Shown here: piece by piece, positions 61,968-64,000 of the stretch
Layout: each line of letters opens with the position of its first letter
Numbering within the stretch: the stretch's first letter is position 1
Origin: Acidobacteriota bacterium
GTDB lineage: Bacteria > Acidobacteriota > Terriglobia > Bryobacterales > UBA6623
Assembly (NCBI GenBank): GCA_016125275.1
Contig: WGMB01000009.1
Location: forward strand, 1-64,000
DNA: 64,000 bases
Direction of reading: 5' to 3'
Notes under the pieces: model-generated
What the model saw: only the letters and a program-made list of their open reading frames with translations
What the model was told of the DNA's origin: nothing
The model's database searches: none
Position numbers and translations under genes: made by a program

Positions 61968-63365
61968 ATGTTGACCAGACGCACCGCCGGAAAACTCCTC
62001 ACCGCAGCCTCCGTCGGACCCTTCTTCGCCTTCGGCCAAAAACCCAAGCGCAACCTGCTGTTCCTGTGTTCGGACCAGCACCAGACGGCCGCTTCCGGCT
62101 GCTACGGCTCCACCGAGGCCCTCACGCCGCACATTGACCGCATCGCGGCCGACGGCATGCGGTTCGAGCGGGCCTACTGCCAGTCGCCCGTCTGCGTCCC
62201 CTCGCGCGGCTCCATCATTACCGGCCTCTATCCGCACAAGCATGGCGCGCGCATCCTGCAAGACGCCCTCTCCGACGACGTGCCCACCGTGGCGCACCTG
62301 TTCCGCGGCGAAGGCTACCGCACGGCCGCCATCGGCAAGATGCACTTCGTCGACGAGACGCGCCGCCACGGCTTCGACCACCGCATCCATCACGACGACT
62401 TCAACCGCCGGCTCACCAAAGCCGAGCTGCAAGCCATCCGCAAGGACCAGGGCGGCGCCGGCGGCACCAACGGCGTCCGCTCCAAGCTGCCCGAGAGGCT
62501 CTTTCAGGACACCTTCTACGCCGAAGAGACGGTCGATTTCCTGCGCGCCAACAAAGGCGCTCCGTTCTGCGTCTGGTCGTCGTTCATCATGCCGCACACG
62601 CCGCTGGTCCCCCACGGCAAGTACTGGGATCTCTACGATCCCGCCAAGCTGACGCTGCCCGAGCGTTCGGCCAAGGAGCTCGAGGGCGGCTTCGCGGGCC
62701 ACCTCATCCGCGCCAAGGAACGCGGCTGGTACCAGCAGACCGACGACGAGCTGCGCCTGGCGATCGCCGGCTACTACGGCAACATCAGCCAGATGGACGC
62801 CAACGTCGGCCGCGTGCTGGACGTGATGGAAGAGCTCGGGCTGCTCGACAACACCGTCGTGGTCTACACCTCCGACCATGGCGAGATGGCCGGAGCCCAC
62901 CGCATGTGGACCAAGCACAACATGTTCGAGCAGAGCGTGAACGTGCCCCTGATCATCCGCACGCCCGAACGGCTGGGCGCCGGGACCGCGCGCCGCGAAA
63001 TGATCGAGCAGGCCGACCTGCTGCCGACCCTGGCCGAGCTGTGCGGCCTGGAGGCGCCGAAGAACATCGACGGGCGCAGCTTCGCCGGTCTGTTGCGCGG
63101 CGACGCCTACCAGCCCCGCGAGCTGGCCTATTCCGAGTACGACTTCTGCCACAACGTCTTCACCAAGGACGACCGCTACGTCGGCAAGCCGCCAATCCTG
63201 ATGGTGCGCACCGAGCGCTACAAGCTCAACTACCTGAGCTGGGACCGCTCCGAGCTCTACGATCTGGAGAAGGACCCGGGCGAGCACTACAACGCCATCG
63301 ACGATCCGGGCAACGCCGGCATCGTCAAGGAGCTCGAAGCGACGGCGCGGCGGCTGTTCGGGTGA
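61968..63365 (+). CDS. sulfatase
   Basis: This 465-residue sulfatase has the CVPSRGSIITGLYPHKHG motif with Cys76 as the formylglycine precursor. Metal-site motifs are LFLCSDQHQTAASGCYG, FIMPHTPLVPHG and YTSDHGEMAGAH. The N-terminus is Tat-like (TRRTAGKLLTAASVGPFFAF), suggesting export. It is the second sulfatase in 3 kb and may act on a related sulfated glycan. A TACAAT lies 11 nt upstream of the ATG. The SoxC-like gene begins 43 bp after its stop. Confidence 0.93.
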   Translation: MLTRRTAGKLLTAASVGPFFAFGQKPKRNLLFLCSDQHQTAASGCYGSTEALTPHIDRIAADGMRFERAYCQSPVCVPSRGSIITGLYPHKHGARILQDALSDDVPTVAHLFRGEGYRTAAIGKMHFVDETRRHGFDHRIHHDDFNRRLTKAELQAIRKDQGGAGGTNGVRSKLPERLFQDTFYAEETVDFLRANKGAPFCVWSSFIMPHTPLVPHGKYWDLYDPAKLTLPERSAKELEGGFAGHLIRAKERGWYQQTDDELRLAIAGYYGNISQMDANVGRVLDVMEELGLLDNTVVVYTSDHGEMAGAHRMWTKHNMFEQSVNVPLIIRTPERLGAGTARREMIEQADLLPTLAELCGLEAPKNIDGRSFAGLLRGDAYQPRELAYSEYDFCHNVFTKDDRYVGKPPILMVRTERYKLNYLSWDRSELYDLEKDPGEHYNAIDDPGNAGIVKELEATARRLFG

Positions 63366-63408
63366 GAAGATCCCGGCGATTCTGCGGTATCATCCTACGC
63401 TGAGAGAG

Positions 63409-64000
63409 ATGAAAGACGCATCGAGCCGCCGCGGATTCCTGGCCCTGACCACCTCGCTGGGGGCCGCCCTGGCGTCCTGCGGAGGCGGCGACGGCGGCGC
63501 CCCGGCGGAAGCGCCCAGCCGCTTGGGCAAACCGGTCTCCTCCTACGGCGAACGGTCTCGTTTCTCCGCCGAGCGGCGCTTCATCGCCCCCACCAAGACG
63601 CCCGAGCAGGCCGCCAGCCTGACGCCTTTGCAGGACTCCGAAGGCGTCATCACGCCCTCGGCGCTGCACTTCGAACGGCACCACTCCGGCATTCCCGACC
63701 TCGACCCCTCCGTGCATGAGCTGTTGCTTCACGGGCTCGTCGAGCGCCCCTTGCGTTTCTCGATGGACGCCCTCAAGCGGATGCCTTCGGTCTCGGTGAT
63801 CCGCTTCGTCGAGTGCTCCGGCAACAGCCGCAGCGAATGGTCCAAGCCGGCCCCCACCGCGCAGATGAGTAGCGGCATGGCCAGTTGCAGCGAGTGGACC
63901 GGCGTGCCGCTGCGCACCGTTCTGGACGAAGCCGGCCTGAAGCCCGAAGCCAAGTGGCTGATCTGCGAGGGCGCCGACGCCTGCCGCATGGCGCGCAGCC
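63409..64000 (+). CDS. SoxC-like sulfite dehydrogenase / molybdopterin oxidoreductase, 3' end beyond window
   Basis: The visible 197 residues start with a Tat signal (SSRRGFLALTTSLGAAL) and a lipobox-like ASCGGG. The molybdenum-cofactor domain has FERHHSGIPDLDP, LLLHGLVERPLRFSMDAL and Cys136 in VECSGNSRSEW, the Mo-ligand Cys of the sulfite oxidase family. This matches SoxC (sulfane dehydrogenase subunit of Sox), but the partner SoxD cytochrome cannot be seen. Activity is inferred from family, and the gene is cut by the window edge. Confidence 0.82.
   Translation, partial: MKDASSRRGFLALTTSLGAALASCGGGDGGAPAEAPSRLGKPVSSYGERSRFSAERRFIAPTKTPEQAASLTPLQDSEGVITPSALHFERHHSGIPDLDPSVHELLLHGLVERPLRFSMDALKRMPSVSVIRFVECSGNSRSEWSKPAPTAQMSSGMASCSEWTGVPLRTVLDEAGLKPEAKWLICEGADACRMARS

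Overview
The window is about 64 kb of GC-rich, densely coding bacterial DNA. The best taxonomic clue is the Acidobacteriota, Bryobacterales/Solibacter type. Two secreted proteins (27571-30780 and 50932-53034) end in the C-terminal domain known as TIGR03437, which is typical of that group. The outer-membrane assembly genes, two-partner secretion genes, type IV pilin and many signal peptides show a diderm. The taxonomic call is inference from protein family content; there is no rRNA here.

Layout. 1-3936 (minus): two giant multiheme c-type cytochromes, with at least 22 and with 23 CXXCH motifs, both built of tandem triheme units. 4103-13197: an unusual locus made of a CHAT (caspase-like) protein, a CHASE2 membrane protein fused to a TIR domain and a DUF928 protein (plus strand), converging on a TpsA/TpsB two-partner secretion pair (minus strand). 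13311-13387: tRNA-Arg(ACG). 13474-27420: mixed housekeeping and envelope genes, including two large membrane proteins, a sorbosone-dehydrogenase-like protein, a prolyl oligopeptidase, an AI-2E family transporter, a type IV pilin, a patatin, a monoheme protein, an amidohydrolase and rpmE. 27571-32948: a subtilase, then a LysR regulator divergent from a short leuA. 33086-36691: an ECF sigma / HEAT-repeat anti-sigma / DUF4097 / double-PDZ operon. 36703-41376: rmuC, an encapsulated-ferritin plus encapsulin operon, an alkaline phosphatase and a degenerate J-domain protein. 41526-49158 (minus): a BamA-like protein with about seven POTRA domains, a SurA-N protein and TamB, each overlapping the next by 4 bp. 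49286-56391: an orphan ThiF-type E1, secreted proteins (one a degenerate matrixin) and a DsrE-like protein. 56424-64000: a HAD-UbiA fusion, a GT39-type enzyme, a zinc-ribbon protein, two sulfatases and the start of a SoxC-like molybdoenzyme.

No CRISPR array, insertion sequence, integrase, phage gene or rRNA was seen, and no stretch over 300 bp lacks a gene. Several genes have a TAnnnT hexamer only 7-8 nt before the start codon, which suggests leaderless transcripts. The strongest candidate for an undescribed system is the CHAT / CHASE2-TIR / DUF928 / two-partner secretion locus. The triheme-repeat cytochromes next to it and the extended Omp85 operon are the next most interesting.
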